64,000 bases of DNA, taken from Symbiodinium natans. Taxonomy: Eukaryota; Sar; Dinophyceae; Suessiales; Symbiodiniaceae. The first letter of the stretch is position 1; each line of letters begins with the position of its first letter. The DNA lies in assembly GCA_905221605.1 (NCBI GenBank), contig CAJNDS010000163.1, forward strand, positions 145,145-209,144, in the 5' to 3' direction. The notes beneath the pieces are model-generated. The model was not told the DNA's origin and made no database searches. It saw only the letters and a list, made by a program, of their open reading frames with translations. The position numbers and the translations under genes are program-made. Positions 41,490 through 50,929 of this stretch are shown one piece after another.

Positions 41490-43080
41490 TATACAGTCTC
41501 AACCCTAAACCCTTAACCCTAAACCGTATAAGGTATAGGGTTGAGGGTTTAGGGTTTAGGGTTTAGGGTGTGCATGACATGCAGCACACCTGCCCACAGG
41601 AGACTGCTGGATTGGGAGGGACGGGTGGGGGGGAGGGCAGAGGGTTTTGGGACTTGGGGCTTCGGCCTTAAGGGGAGGTGCTGCAGGCACTTAGTACGGT
41701 TGAAGGTTTGACAGTTCTAGGGCCTACGGTTTGATGTTTCGGGTTTTCGGTTTGGGGTTGAGGGTTGAAGGCGTTTAGGTTCGGAAGGCCCTTGGGACAT
41801 TTTATACGTTCCCTTGCTGGGTTTCAGAGGAGCCAGGTATATTTTTCACAGGGTTTTAAGGGCAATCCTAGTGTTTCAGCCAGCCCTGAAGGTTTTAGAG
41901 TTTCCGCGGGGCAGCCTTGCCCTAAACCCTAAGCCCTAAATTCTAAACCCTAAGCCCTAAGTCCTCAACCCTAAACCCTATAAAACCCTTTAGTGTTTCC
42001 GGCAACCCCGAAGGTTTTAGAGTTTTAGAGGAGCAGCCGTGCCCTGAACCCTAAACCCTAAATCCTAAACCCTAAGCCCTAAGCCGTCAACCCTAAACCC
42101 TAAAACCCTTTAGTGTTTCCGGCAACCCTGAAGGTTTTCGAGTTTTAGAATTTATATTTCTGATTGAGTGTTTAGGGTTTAGGGTTTAGGGTTTAGGGTT
42201 TAGGGTTTAGGGTTTAGTGTTTAGGGTTAAAAAATATTGGAAAACACCTGACAAAAATGTGCGAATAAAATAGAAACATCTATTTTCCAAATACTGATTA
42301 TAGAGGAGGTACTTTTAAAGCGCCAACCCGAGGGAAGTTTAGGGTTTAGGGCTTAGGGCTTAGGGTTTAAGGGGCAGCCTGAACCCTAAACCCTAAATCC
42401 TAAACCCTACGCCCTAAGACCTCAACCCTAAACCCTAAAACCCTTTAGTGTTTCCGGCAACCCTGAAGGTTTTCGAGTTTTAGAATTTTATATTTCTGAT
42501 GGAGTGTTTAGGGTTTAGGGTTTAGGGTTTAGGGTTTAGTGTTAAGAGTTAAAAAAATATTGGAAAACACCTGACAAAAATAAGCGAATAAAATAGAAAC
42601 ATCTGTTTTCCAAATACTGATTATAGAGGAGGTACGTTTAAAGCGCCAACCCGAGGGAAGTTTAGGGTTTAGGGTTTAGGATTTAGGGTTTAAAGGGCAG
42701 CCTTGCCCTGAACCCTAAACCCTAAATCCTAAGCCCTAAGCCCTAAGCCCTCAACCCTAAACCCTAAAAACCTTTAGTGGTTCCGGCAACCCTGAAGGTT
42801 GTAGAGTTTTAGAGGGGCAGCCTTGCCCTGAACCCTAAACCCTGAATCCTAAGCCCAAAACCCTCGACTCCAAACCCTAAAACCCTTTAGTGTTTCCGGC
42901 AACCCTGAAGGTTTTAGAGTTTGAGAGGGGCAGCCTTGCCCTGAACCCTAAACCCAAAACCCTCAACCCTCAACTCTAAAACCCTTTATATAGTGTTTCA
43001 GGCTACCCTGAACGTTTTAGAGTTTCACCGGGGCAGCTTTGCCCTAAACCCTCAACCCTAAACCCTAAACCTGAAAGCAA
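41490..43080. repeat. CCCTAAA/TTTAGGG complex with ~100-bp composite repeats
   Basis: At least six copies of a composite unit lie between 41870 and 43050: CCTTTAGTGTTTCCGGCAAC, CCTGAAGGTTTTAGAG, GGGGCAGCCTTGCCCTGAAC, then CCCTAAACCCTAAATCC. A second non-telomeric block of about 115 bp (AAAACACCTGACAAAAATGT, then CCAAATACTGATTATAGAGG) occurs at 42241 and 42564. Perfect TTTAGGG runs lie at about 42174-42215 and 42508-42538. Confidence 0.8.
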
Positions 43081-43220
43081 ACAATAGATGCAAAGGAGGA
43101 CTGGTGAGAGTAGAGGTGCAGCTGGGACAGAGACGGGGGGGAGGGAGCACTTCGTGAGAACATGCAGCATCCCGTGTCAAGCCTATTGTACCTCATTGAT
43201 CTCTATATCCTTTCATTGCC

Positions 43221-44435
43221 ATGGCACCTAAGATGAAGAAGCCAGCAGCAGCCGAAGATGCACCCTTGCCAAAGGGTACCGAAGCCAAGAAGCGACCAAG
43301 CGGTTCGCCCTCGGAAGAGGGCTTGGAGCCCTTGAGAAAGAAGGCCTCCTTGGCAAAGGGGGCAGGCCTCACCGATGAGAAGCTGCAAGCCCTCAAGGAG
43401 ATGTCCCTCAAGGAGAAGGTCGCCGCCATTGCTGCCGAGAATCCCGAGGATGTCGAGGCAGCCACAGAGGCCTTGGGACAGGTCGTCACCCCCGCCGAGA
43501 AGCAGGGCCTGTGGCAGAAGCACAAGACCTACCTCAACAACAACCCCTCGGAAAAGGGTGAGCACGAGCAGCTGAGCAAGAAAGAAAAGGGCGAGGCCAT
43601 CTTGTCCTGGTTCTTGCGAAAGAGCCCAACCTATGCTGTTGAGAAACACAGCCGCGAGGCAAAGAGTACCCTTGAGAGAAAGGACAAGTGGCTCTCGCAG
43701 AAGCAGGTCGATGGCAAATGGACCGAGGCGGAGCAGGGCATGCTCATCGAGTCCGGGAGGCTCATCTGGCGAGAAGACCCGACAACCCCAGGGCTCTACG
43801 AGTACAAGGACACTCAAGACTTCGTGGGCCGCCACAGTGTCTCCGACCGGTCCTCTTGGGAAAGAGTCAAAGAGGAGCAGCTCGCAGACGAGAAAAGCTG
43901 GGAGGATGCCTTGGGAAAGGACTTGGGTGCCTTTCTTCGCAAGGTGTCCTTGTCAAAGGGTCTCGGCAAGGGAAGTGCCGACCAGGGCGAGACTTCCTTT
44001 GCAAAAGGGCACGGCAAGGCGACTGCCAAGGCCAAGACCAAGGCCAAGGCCAAGGCTAGGGCCTTGGCTCTCGAGGATGGCCAGGCCGACCCCCCCACAA
44101 AGGAGGAGCAGGCCAAAGAGGCCTTGGCAAAGGCTCGCAAGATGAGAGACCTCGTCTCGTCGACCACAAGCAACCTGGAAGAGGCCTTGACAAAGGCCAA
44201 GGGCTCCCAGTGGGTTTCGCAGGGCCACATCAGCGAAGCCAATGCCATCCTCAAGTCCTTGGAGAGGGAGATGCAGCAGATGAAGCAGCACATCGCCGAC
44301 CCGAATGTGGATGTGCAGGAATTGAAGAAGGCCATGCTCGGCTCGGCAGCTGTGGTCAAGGAGGCCAAGGATGAGGTCAGGGAGATCATGAGTCTCTCCA
44401 GCAAAGCATCCTCGAGGGCAAGCGGGGCGAAGTGA
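43221..44435 (+). CDS. Lys/Ala/Glu-rich 404-residue protein of unknown family, intronless
   Basis: A complete frame from ATG 43221 to TGA 44433-44435. The N terminus is basic (MAPKMKKPAAAEDA). A central part looks folded: AILSWFLRKSPTYAVEKHSR, then SQKQVDGKWTEAEQGMLIES and WREDPTTPGLYEYKDTQDFV. A basic linker follows (KATAKAKTKAKAKARALA), then a helical or coiled-coil C-terminal half (EEQAKEALAKARKMRDLVSS, EANAILKSLEREMQQMKQHI). Hairpin copies fall in frame as P-L-P-K-G (43263), P-S-E-E-G (43308), S-L-A-K-G (43347), P-S-E-K-G (43545), S-L-S-K-G (43947), S-F-A-K-G (43994), A-L-A-K-A (44122) and A-L-T-K-A (44184). The basic and coiled-coil make-up would fit a nucleic-acid-associated protein, which is inference. 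No known domain was recognised. Confidence 0.8.
   Translation: MAPKMKKPAAAEDAPLPKGTEAKKRPSGSPSEEGLEPLRKKASLAKGAGLTDEKLQALKEMSLKEKVAAIAAENPEDVEAATEALGQVVTPAEKQGLWQKHKTYLNNNPSEKGEHEQLSKKEKGEAILSWFLRKSPTYAVEKHSREAKSTLERKDKWLSQKQVDGKWTEAEQGMLIESGRLIWREDPTTPGLYEYKDTQDFVGRHSVSDRSSWERVKEEQLADEKSWEDALGKDLGAFLRKVSLSKGLGKGSADQGETSFAKGHGKATAKAKTKAKAKARALALEDGQADPPTKEEQAKEALAKARKMRDLVSSTTSNLEEALTKAKGSQWVSQGHISEANAILKSLEREMQQMKQHIADPNVDVQELKKAMLGSAAVVKEAKDEVREIMSLSSKASSRASGAK
43308..43321 (+). repeat. Hairpin copy with compensated inner pair
   Basis: CCCTCGGAAGAGGG: relative to the common form the fifth stem pair is C-G instead of T-A, and the loop is GGAA. The same form occurs at 38510-38523 in another gene, both followed by a GGCYTGGAGC word. 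Confidence 0.7.
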
Positions 44436-44439
44436 CCTT

Positions 44440-45050
44440 GCAACAGGCCCTAAGCCCTTGAAAAAGGGCCTTGAGCTCTGCTGCATGGCTTGCTATAGCT
44501 GCTATGGTAGACCCTTAACCAACAACCCTGTAAGCCTGACCCAACCCTTCAAGCTCGAGGGCTTGGGAGTAAACCGTAAGCCCTAGACCCTATATAATCC
44601 TAGACCCAAAACCCTTTAGGCCTTTGGGCTTGGGATGTATGCAAGCCAGCTGTACAGTGTTTTTGACACTCTGCCAGATCGAGCCATTGGCAGACCCAAA
44701 AATAAACAGTACCTGCTCGGGGGGGTGGAATCATTTCAGGAGTTTCAGGTTTAGGCTGGCTCGGGGGCGCTTTTGGGTTGGGAGTTGGAGGTAGGGCTGA
44801 GGGTTTAAGGACTTTAGGCTTGAGGACTTTGGCTCTAGAGTTTAGGGTGGGGTGTAGGGTTGAGGTTTTGGGGGTAGACTTTTAGGGTTTGGGGCTTAGG
44901 GTTTTAGCTTGTTGGCTTGATGGACTGACATCTTATCATATAAGGCTTTAGCCCTCCTAGGGTTTAGGGCTTCGGGCTGAGGCTAGTCCCAACCAATCCA
45001 CGACACTGAGCCCAAAACCTTTTTTTTAGTCATTCGAAACCCCCAGCTGT
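44440..45050. other. Spacer with hairpin copy and TTTAGGG-like words
   Basis: A hairpin (44455-44468, loop GAAA, flanking pair G-C) lies 20 bp after the stop codon, a position where it could form in the 3' UTR. The rest is degenerate TTTAGGG/CCCTAAA. Confidence 0.5.
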
Positions 45051-45057
45051 CAGGACT

Positions 45058-47156
45058 ATGCCATGTGCAAGGCCCTTTGGTTCAAACCGTGTTCCTTTTA
45101 CAAGAAGATCCCTTTTGCAAGGGAATTTCATGCCGCCGGTCGGTGCCAAACGGCTTCGTGGATGGCAGCTGGACATAGAAGCTGGAAGAGCCGAGCAGTC
45201 CCACCTTGAGAAAGGTGAGCAGCCAACACACAGTGCTTTGGCAGGTGCACTGCTGGCACTCTGGAGCCATGGCAAGCTCTCGGCCACCATGCTGCAGTGG
45301 CTGGCTATGCAGGCTGTGCTTGATGGAGCTCAGCACGAGGAGCTGGCAGCCATGGCCAAGACCGGGGCCTATGGGTCAAGTCCTGGCAACTGCCACCGCG
45401 ATTTGATGACCCGGTTCTGCAAGGACATGCCCTTGACAAAGGGCAACGTGGTCTCGGTTCCTGCAGTAGACCCGAAGACCAGCAAAACTGTGCAGGTCGA
45501 TGCCACAGTTTTCCTGCCACATGTTCTTTTCTCGTCTCTCGACGACTACGACATGTTCCCCGACCTCTTCAGCTTGGCGAATTTGGAAAAGTTCTGGAGT
45601 CTTGCAGAGAAGACGGGTGACGACAGGCTGAAACAACACCCCTTGTTAAAGGGGCCTGGCTGGAAGGAGAAGACTGTGCCACTTTTCGTGCACGGTGATG
45701 CTGCCGAGTTCCAGTCCCGAGATTCGCTCATGATCTGGTCCTTTGGGTCTTTGTTGTGTGGCCTTTCTTCTTTGCTGTCTCACTTCATGCTGGCATGCTT
45801 CCCGAAGTCTTGCTCCACTGCAGGTACCTGGGATGCAAATATCTTGATGCCGATCCCTAAACCCTACAATCTTAAAACCCTATAAACCTTGACCCCAGGC
45901 CCCAAGACCGAAACCCCAAACCATCAACCCAGTCTTGCTCCGCTGGAGGTACCTGGGATGCCATCATGAAGTGGGTGGCGTGGAGCTTCGAGGCCCTTGG
46001 CAAAGGGCAACACCCGACCCATGACCCGGAGGGCAATCCCTTGAAAAAGGGTTCTCCATTTTTCGAGAGCAGGGGCCAGCCCTTGACAAATGGCGGCTAC
46101 AAGGGTGTTATCTGGAGCATTCAGGGCGACCAGGAATTTTTTTCCAACACCCTCGGCCTCCCGCATTGGCGAAATGCGAGCCCCTGTTGGCTGTGCGATG
46201 CAAAGCTCAGCACAGACAAGCCTGAAAAATCTGTGAAGACCTTGGACATTTGTAAGCAGGACTACTGCTTCACCACGAACCGGCAGGCGATGGAGAGTCC
46301 TCGAAGCAAGCACCCACTCTTCGGCTTGCCAGGGTGCTCGTCGCACATGGTCCGTGGTGATGCACTACACATCCTATTCTGTAAGGGTGTCTACAGCCAC
46401 TTTTTAGGCTCCGTTCTGCACTACCTTTGCTGGTACCCCTCCCTTGCAAAAGGGAAGGCCTCTGGGAAAGGAAAGGGCACTGCTTGCAAATCCCCAGCTG
46501 AACGTTTAGCACTGATTTTCGAGCTCATCCAGGCTAAGTACAAGGCACTGGGCTCGCCAACCCGCTTGACCAACCTCAAGCTCTCGATGTTCGTTGACAA
46601 GCAAAAGCCTCATCAAAGCCCTCCTTTCCTGGAGATCAAAGGCGCGGAGGGCAAACACCTCCTGCCTGCACTTGCGAAAGTGTGCCAGGAAGGCCTTCTC
46701 GACGAAAAAATCCCTTGCGAAAGGGAGATGTCCAGAGCCTTGAGGGCCATGGACAAGCTTGTCCAGCTCTGGGACATGTCCGACATGTTCTTGTCTCACA
46801 ATGATTTTGTAAAAAATCTGGAGTTTGCATCTGAGTTTTTGCAAGCCTATGAAGCTCTTTCACAGTGGGCTCAGGAGCATGAGAAGCTTCTTTTCCACAC
46901 CGTTATGAAGCATCACATGCTCATGCATTTGGCCCGAGGTGCAAAGCACCTGAATCCTCGGAGCCACTGGTGCTTTAAGAGTGAAGACTTTGTTGGCCGG
47001 GTTGCTGCACTAACACATAGTGTCAGCATGGGGGTGAAATCCACCAACCTTTGCAAAAAGGTTGCGCCCAAATACCGGATTTTGCTGCACATGCTTCTGA
47101 CTCGTGAAGGGTTCGACCAGATGCAGAGGCAAGTGCAGCCTGTCCAGGACGATTGA
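45058..47156 (+). CDS. Two-exon protein of ~600+ residues, unknown family, laden with hairpins
   Basis: Exon 1 (start ATG 45058 or 45130; ends near 45756) reads KRLRGWQLDIEAGRAEQSHL, ALLALWSHGKLSATMLQWLA, VFLPHVLFSSLDDYDMFPDL and KTVPLFVHGDAAEFQSRDSL. Exon 2 (from about 45952 to TGA 47154) reads GTWDAIMKWVAWSFEALGKG, GGYKGVIWSIQGDQEFFSNT, SPCWLCDAKLSTDKPEKSV, HMVRGDALHILFCKGVYSHF and LLFHTVMKHHMLMHLARGA. The regular folded composition with C-x-x-C, H-G-D and H-x-x-x-H patterns suggests an enzyme, but I do not recognise it. Hairpins occur in all three frames: P-L-T-K-G (45430), P-L-L-K-G (45640), A-L-G-K-G (45994), P-L-K-K-G (46038), S-L-A-K-G (46441), I-P-C-E-R-E (46712), and reversed S-L-L-Q-G (45110). 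Confidence 0.7.
45110..45123 (-). repeat. Reverse-oriented hairpin inside a coding sequence
   Basis: CCCTTTTGCAAGGG, the exact reverse complement of the commonest form. It is in frame as S-L-L-Q-G if the start is at 45058. Confidence 0.75.
45757..45957 (+). other. Intron with duplicated acceptor region around a CCCTAAA insert
   Basis: AGTCTTGCTCC.CTG.AGGTAC then CTGGGATGC occurs at about 45806 and again at 45931 (step 125 bp). Between them lies a stretch of CCCTAAACCCT-type words. Both copies offer an acceptor before GTACCTGGGATGC; only the second continues in frame to the downstream exon. Confidence 0.6.
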
Positions 47157-47440
47157 CCCTTGCGAAAGGGCAACAGCTGCATCTGCGAGAGTGTGCAAAA
47201 ATGACTGGCCCGAGCTGATCTTGCACATGCACATGTGTAGGATATATATATATATATTGAAAATTCATCGCTTCCTCAGGTTGATTTTATATATTGATTT
47301 TGGTCTGGGTTCAACTGATCATAAATATTGATTTTTTTTCCCGCCGAAATCAATTTATTATATTGAAAAAACTCGGAAATCAATATGAGCCGAACCATAT
47401 TGATTGTAATCAATATTCGATGCACAGGGAAGGCAGCGGA
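47157..47440. other. Spacer: hairpin copy, then AT-rich sequence
   Basis: A hairpin copy (47157-47170, loop GCGA) directly follows the stop codon. An AT-rich segment follows with repeated ATTGATTTT / AATCAATAT words in both orientations (47278-47435), ending at the edge of the G-rich minisatellite. Confidence 0.5.
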
Positions 47441-47676
47441 GGGGGCAGCGAAGGGAGGGCTCGGCGGGGGTGGGAAGGGCGGGGGGAGCGGGGGGAGCGG
47501 GGGGGGCGGGAGGGGCGGGGGGCGGGGGCAGCGAAGGGAGGGCTCGGGCATGCACTGGAGCCCTTCAAAACACTCCATTCTAACAGCAAGGCAGCGGGAG
47601 GGGTGGGCAGGAGTGGGGCATGCACTAAACCCCTTAAAACACGCCAATCTGACAGCAAGGCAGCGGAGGGGGGCGG

Positions 47677-47732
<56 letters not shown>

Positions 47733-48216
47733 CGAAGGGAGGGCTCGGGCATGCACTGGAGCCCTTAAAAACACTCCATTCTAACAGCAAGGCAGCGGGA
47801 GGGGTGGGCAGGAGTGGGGCATGCACTAAACCCCTTAAAACACGCCAGTTTGACAGCAAGGCAGTGGAGGGGGTCGGCGGGGGTGGGAAGGGCGGGGGGA
47901 GCGGGGGCAGCGGGGGGGGCGGGGGGGGCGGGGGCAGCGAAGGGAGGGCTCGGGCATGGACTGGAGCCCTTGAAAACACTATCAGCAAGCCAACAGGGGG
48001 TGGGCAGGAGTGGGGTGGCAAGGGCGAGGGGAGCAAGGCAGCGGGAGGGGGGGTGGGAAGGGCGGGGGGAGCGGGGGGAGCGGGGGGGGGCAGCAAGGCA
48101 AGCGGGGGGGGCAGGGGCAGCGAAGGGAGGGTTCGGGCATGCACTGGAGCCCTTGGGGCATGCACTAAACCCCTTAAAACACGCCAGTCTGACAGCAAGG
48201 CAGCGGAGGGGGTCGG

Positions 48217-48278
<62 letters not shown>

Positions 48279-50233
48279 AGGGAGGGCTCGGGCATGCACT
48301 CAAGCCCTTAAAACGCAAGGCAGCGGGAGGGGTGAGGAGTGGGGCATGCACTGGAGCCCTTAAAACACGCCAGTTTGACAGCAAGGCAGTGGAGGGGGTC
48401 GGCGGGGGTGGGAAGGGCGGGGGGAGCGGGGGCAGCGGGGGGGGCGGGGGGGGCGGGGGCAGCGAAGGGAGGGTTCGGGCATGCACTGGAGCCCTTGAAA
48501 ACACTCCATTCTAACAGCAGGGGTGGGAAGGGCGAGGGGAGCGGGGGGAGCGGGGGGGGCGGGGGGGGCGGGGCAGCGAAGGGAGGGCTCGGGCATGCAC
48601 TGGAGCCCTTAAAAACACTCCATTCTAACAGCAAGGCAGCGGGAGGGGTGGGCAGGAGTGGGGCATGCACTAAACCCCTTAAAACACGCCAGTCTGACAG
48701 CAAGGCAAGCGGGGGGGGGGCAGCGAAGGGAGGGTTCGGGCATGCACTGGAGCCCTTGAAAACACTCCATTCTAACAGCGGGGGTGGGAAGGGCGGGGGG
48801 AGCGGGGGGGGCGGGGGCAGCGAAGGGAGGGCTCGGGCATGCACTGGAGCCCTTAAAAACACTCCATTCTAACAGCAAGGCAGCGGGAGGGGTGGGCAGG
48901 AGTGGGGCATGCACTAAACCCCTTAAAACACGCCAGTCTGACAGCAAGGCAGCGGAGGGGGTCGGCGGGAGGGGGGGGGCGGGGGGAGCAGAAGGGGCGG
49001 GGGGGGGCGGGAGCAGCGAAGGGAGGGCTCGAGCATGCACTGGAGCCCTTAAAACACTCCATTCTAACAGCAAGGCAGCGGGAGGGGTGGGCAGGAGTGG
49101 GGCATGCACTGGAGCCTTAAAACACGCCAGTTTGACAGCAAGGCAGTGGAGGAGGTCGGCGGGGGTGGGAAGGGCGGGGGGGAGCGGGCGGCACGGGGGG
49201 GCGGTGGGGGCGGGGGCAGCAATGGAAGGGTTCGGGCATGCACTGAGACCTTGAAAAAACACTCCATTCTAACAGCAAGGCAGCGGGAGGGGTGGGCAGG
49301 AGTGGTTGGAAGGTGCGGAGGGGAGCGGGGGGGGGGGGGGGGGGGCAGCGGCGACGGGAGGGGGGGGGTGGGAAGGGCGGGGGGCGGGGGGAGCGGGGGG
49401 GGTGGGGGGGGCGGGGGCAGCGAAGGGAGGGCTCGGGCATGCACTGGAGCCCTTGAAAACACTCCATTCTAACAGCAAGGCAGCGGGGGGGGTGGGCAGG
49501 AGTGGGGTGGGAAGGGCGAGGGGAGCAAGGCAGCGGGAGGGGGGGTGGGAAGGGCGGGGGGAGCGGGGGGGGCGGGGGGGGCGGGGGCAGCGAAGGGAGG
49601 GCTCGGGCATGCACTGGAGCCCTTAAAAACACTCCATTCTAACAGCAAGGCAGCGGGAGGGGTGGGCAGGAGTGGGGCATGCACTAAACCCCTTAAAACA
49701 CGCCAATCTGACAGCAAGGCAGCGGAGGGGGTCGGCGGGGGCGGGGGGGCGGGGGGAGCGGGGGGGCGGGGGGGGCGGGGGCAGCGAAGGGAGGGCTCGG
49801 GCATGCACTGGAGCCCTTAAAACGCAAGGCAGCGGGAGGGGTGGGCAGGAGTGGGGCATGCACTGGAGCCCTTTACACACGCCAGTTTGACAGCAAGGCA
49901 GTGGAGGGGGTCGGCGGGGGTGGGAAGGGCGGGGGGAGCGGGGGCAGCGGGGGGGGCGGGGGGGGCGGGGGCAGCGAAGGGAGGGTTCGGGCATGCACTG
50001 GAGCCCTTGAAAACACTCCATTCTAACAGCAGGGGTGGGAAGGGCGAGGGGAGCGGGGGGAGCGGGGGGGGCGGGGGGGGCGGGGCAGCGAAGGGAGGGC
50101 TCGGGCATGCACTGGAGCCCTTAAAAACACTCCATTCTAACAGCAAGGCAGCGGGAGGGGTGGGCAGGAGTGGGGCATGCACTAAACCCCTTAAAACACG
50201 CCAGTCTGACAGCAAGGCAGCGGAGGGGGTCGG

Positions 50234-50290
<57 letters not shown>

Positions 50291-50915
50291 CGAAGGGAGG
50301 GCTCGGGCATGCACTGGAGCCCTTAAAACACTCCATTCTAACAGCAAGGCAGCGGCATGCACTGGAGCCCTTAAAACACGCCAGTTTGACAGCAAGGCAG
50401 TGGAGGGGGTCGGCGGGGGTGGGAAGGGCGGGGGGAGCGGGGGCAGCGGGGGGGGCGGGGGGGGCGGGGGCAGCAAAGGGAGGGTTCGGGCATGCACTGG
50501 AGCCCTTGAAAACACTCCATTCTAACAGCAAGGCAGCGGGAGGGGTGGGCAGGAGTGGGGTGGGAAGGGCGAGGGGAGCGGGGGGGGGCGGGGGGGGGGG
50601 GGGGCGGGGGGGGCGGGGGGGGGCAGAGACGAGGAGTGGGGCATGCACTGGAGCCTTAAAACACGCCAGTTTGACAGCAAGGCAGTGGAGGGGGTCGGCG
50701 GGGGTGGGAAGGGCGGGGGGAGCGGGGGCAGCGGGGGGGGCGGGGGGGGCGGGGGCAGCAAAGGGAGGGTTCGGGCATGCACTGGAGCCCTTGAAAACAC
50801 TCCATTCTAACAGCAAGGCAGCGGGAGGGGTGGGCAGGAGTGGGGTGGGAAGGGCGAGGGGAGCGGGGGGGGGCGGGGGGGGCGGGGGGGCGGGGGGGGC
50901 GGGGGGGGGCAAGAC
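47440..50915 (+). repeat. G-rich minisatellite with two alternating unit types and long G runs
   Basis: Unit A: GGGCATGCACTGGAGCCCTT, AAAAACACTCCATTCTAACA, GCAAGGCAGCGGGAGGGG. Unit B: GGGCATGCACTAAACCCCTT, AAAACACGCCAGTCTGACAG, CAAGGCAGCGGAGGGGGTCG. They alternate for about 3.5 kb, separated by G-rich stretches. Pure G runs lie at 47678-47729, 48218-48277 and 50235-50287 (52 to 60 nt). Long frames are open on both strands (for example 47294-48514 plus, 406 codons; 47410-48504 minus), giving Gly-rich or Pro-rich repeats. I treat these as by-products of a G/C-rich repeat with few stops. Confidence 0.85.
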
Positions 50916-50929
50916 TATGGGTCTTCACT

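Larger units (their letters stand above)
35174..47170. repeat. Dispersed 14-nt hairpin family CCCTT-GNNA-AAGGG (about 40 copies)
   Basis: Core copies (plus-strand coordinates): 35450, 35770, 37379, 37407, 37649, 37945, 38080, 38579, 39192, 39364, 41139, 41286, 43263, 43545, 44455, 45430, 45640, 45994, 46038, 46441, 46712 and 47157. Reverse-oriented: 37425 and 45110. Compensated or variant copies: 35174, 35351, 36323, 38510, 39400, 39424, 39460, 43308, 43347, 43947, 43994, 44122, 44184, 45203, 46080 and 47045. Each can form a 5-bp stem closed by a 4-nt loop; in nearly all full-length copies the loop is GNNA. The base on each side is usually complementary too. Copies occur in all five genes and in spacers. 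I saw none outside 35-47 kb. Confidence 0.85.

Noticed and set aside
47294-48514. 406-codon Gly-rich protein in the G-rich minisatellite
   Set aside because: Frames are equally open on both strands and follow the repeat units; composition explains the lack of stops.
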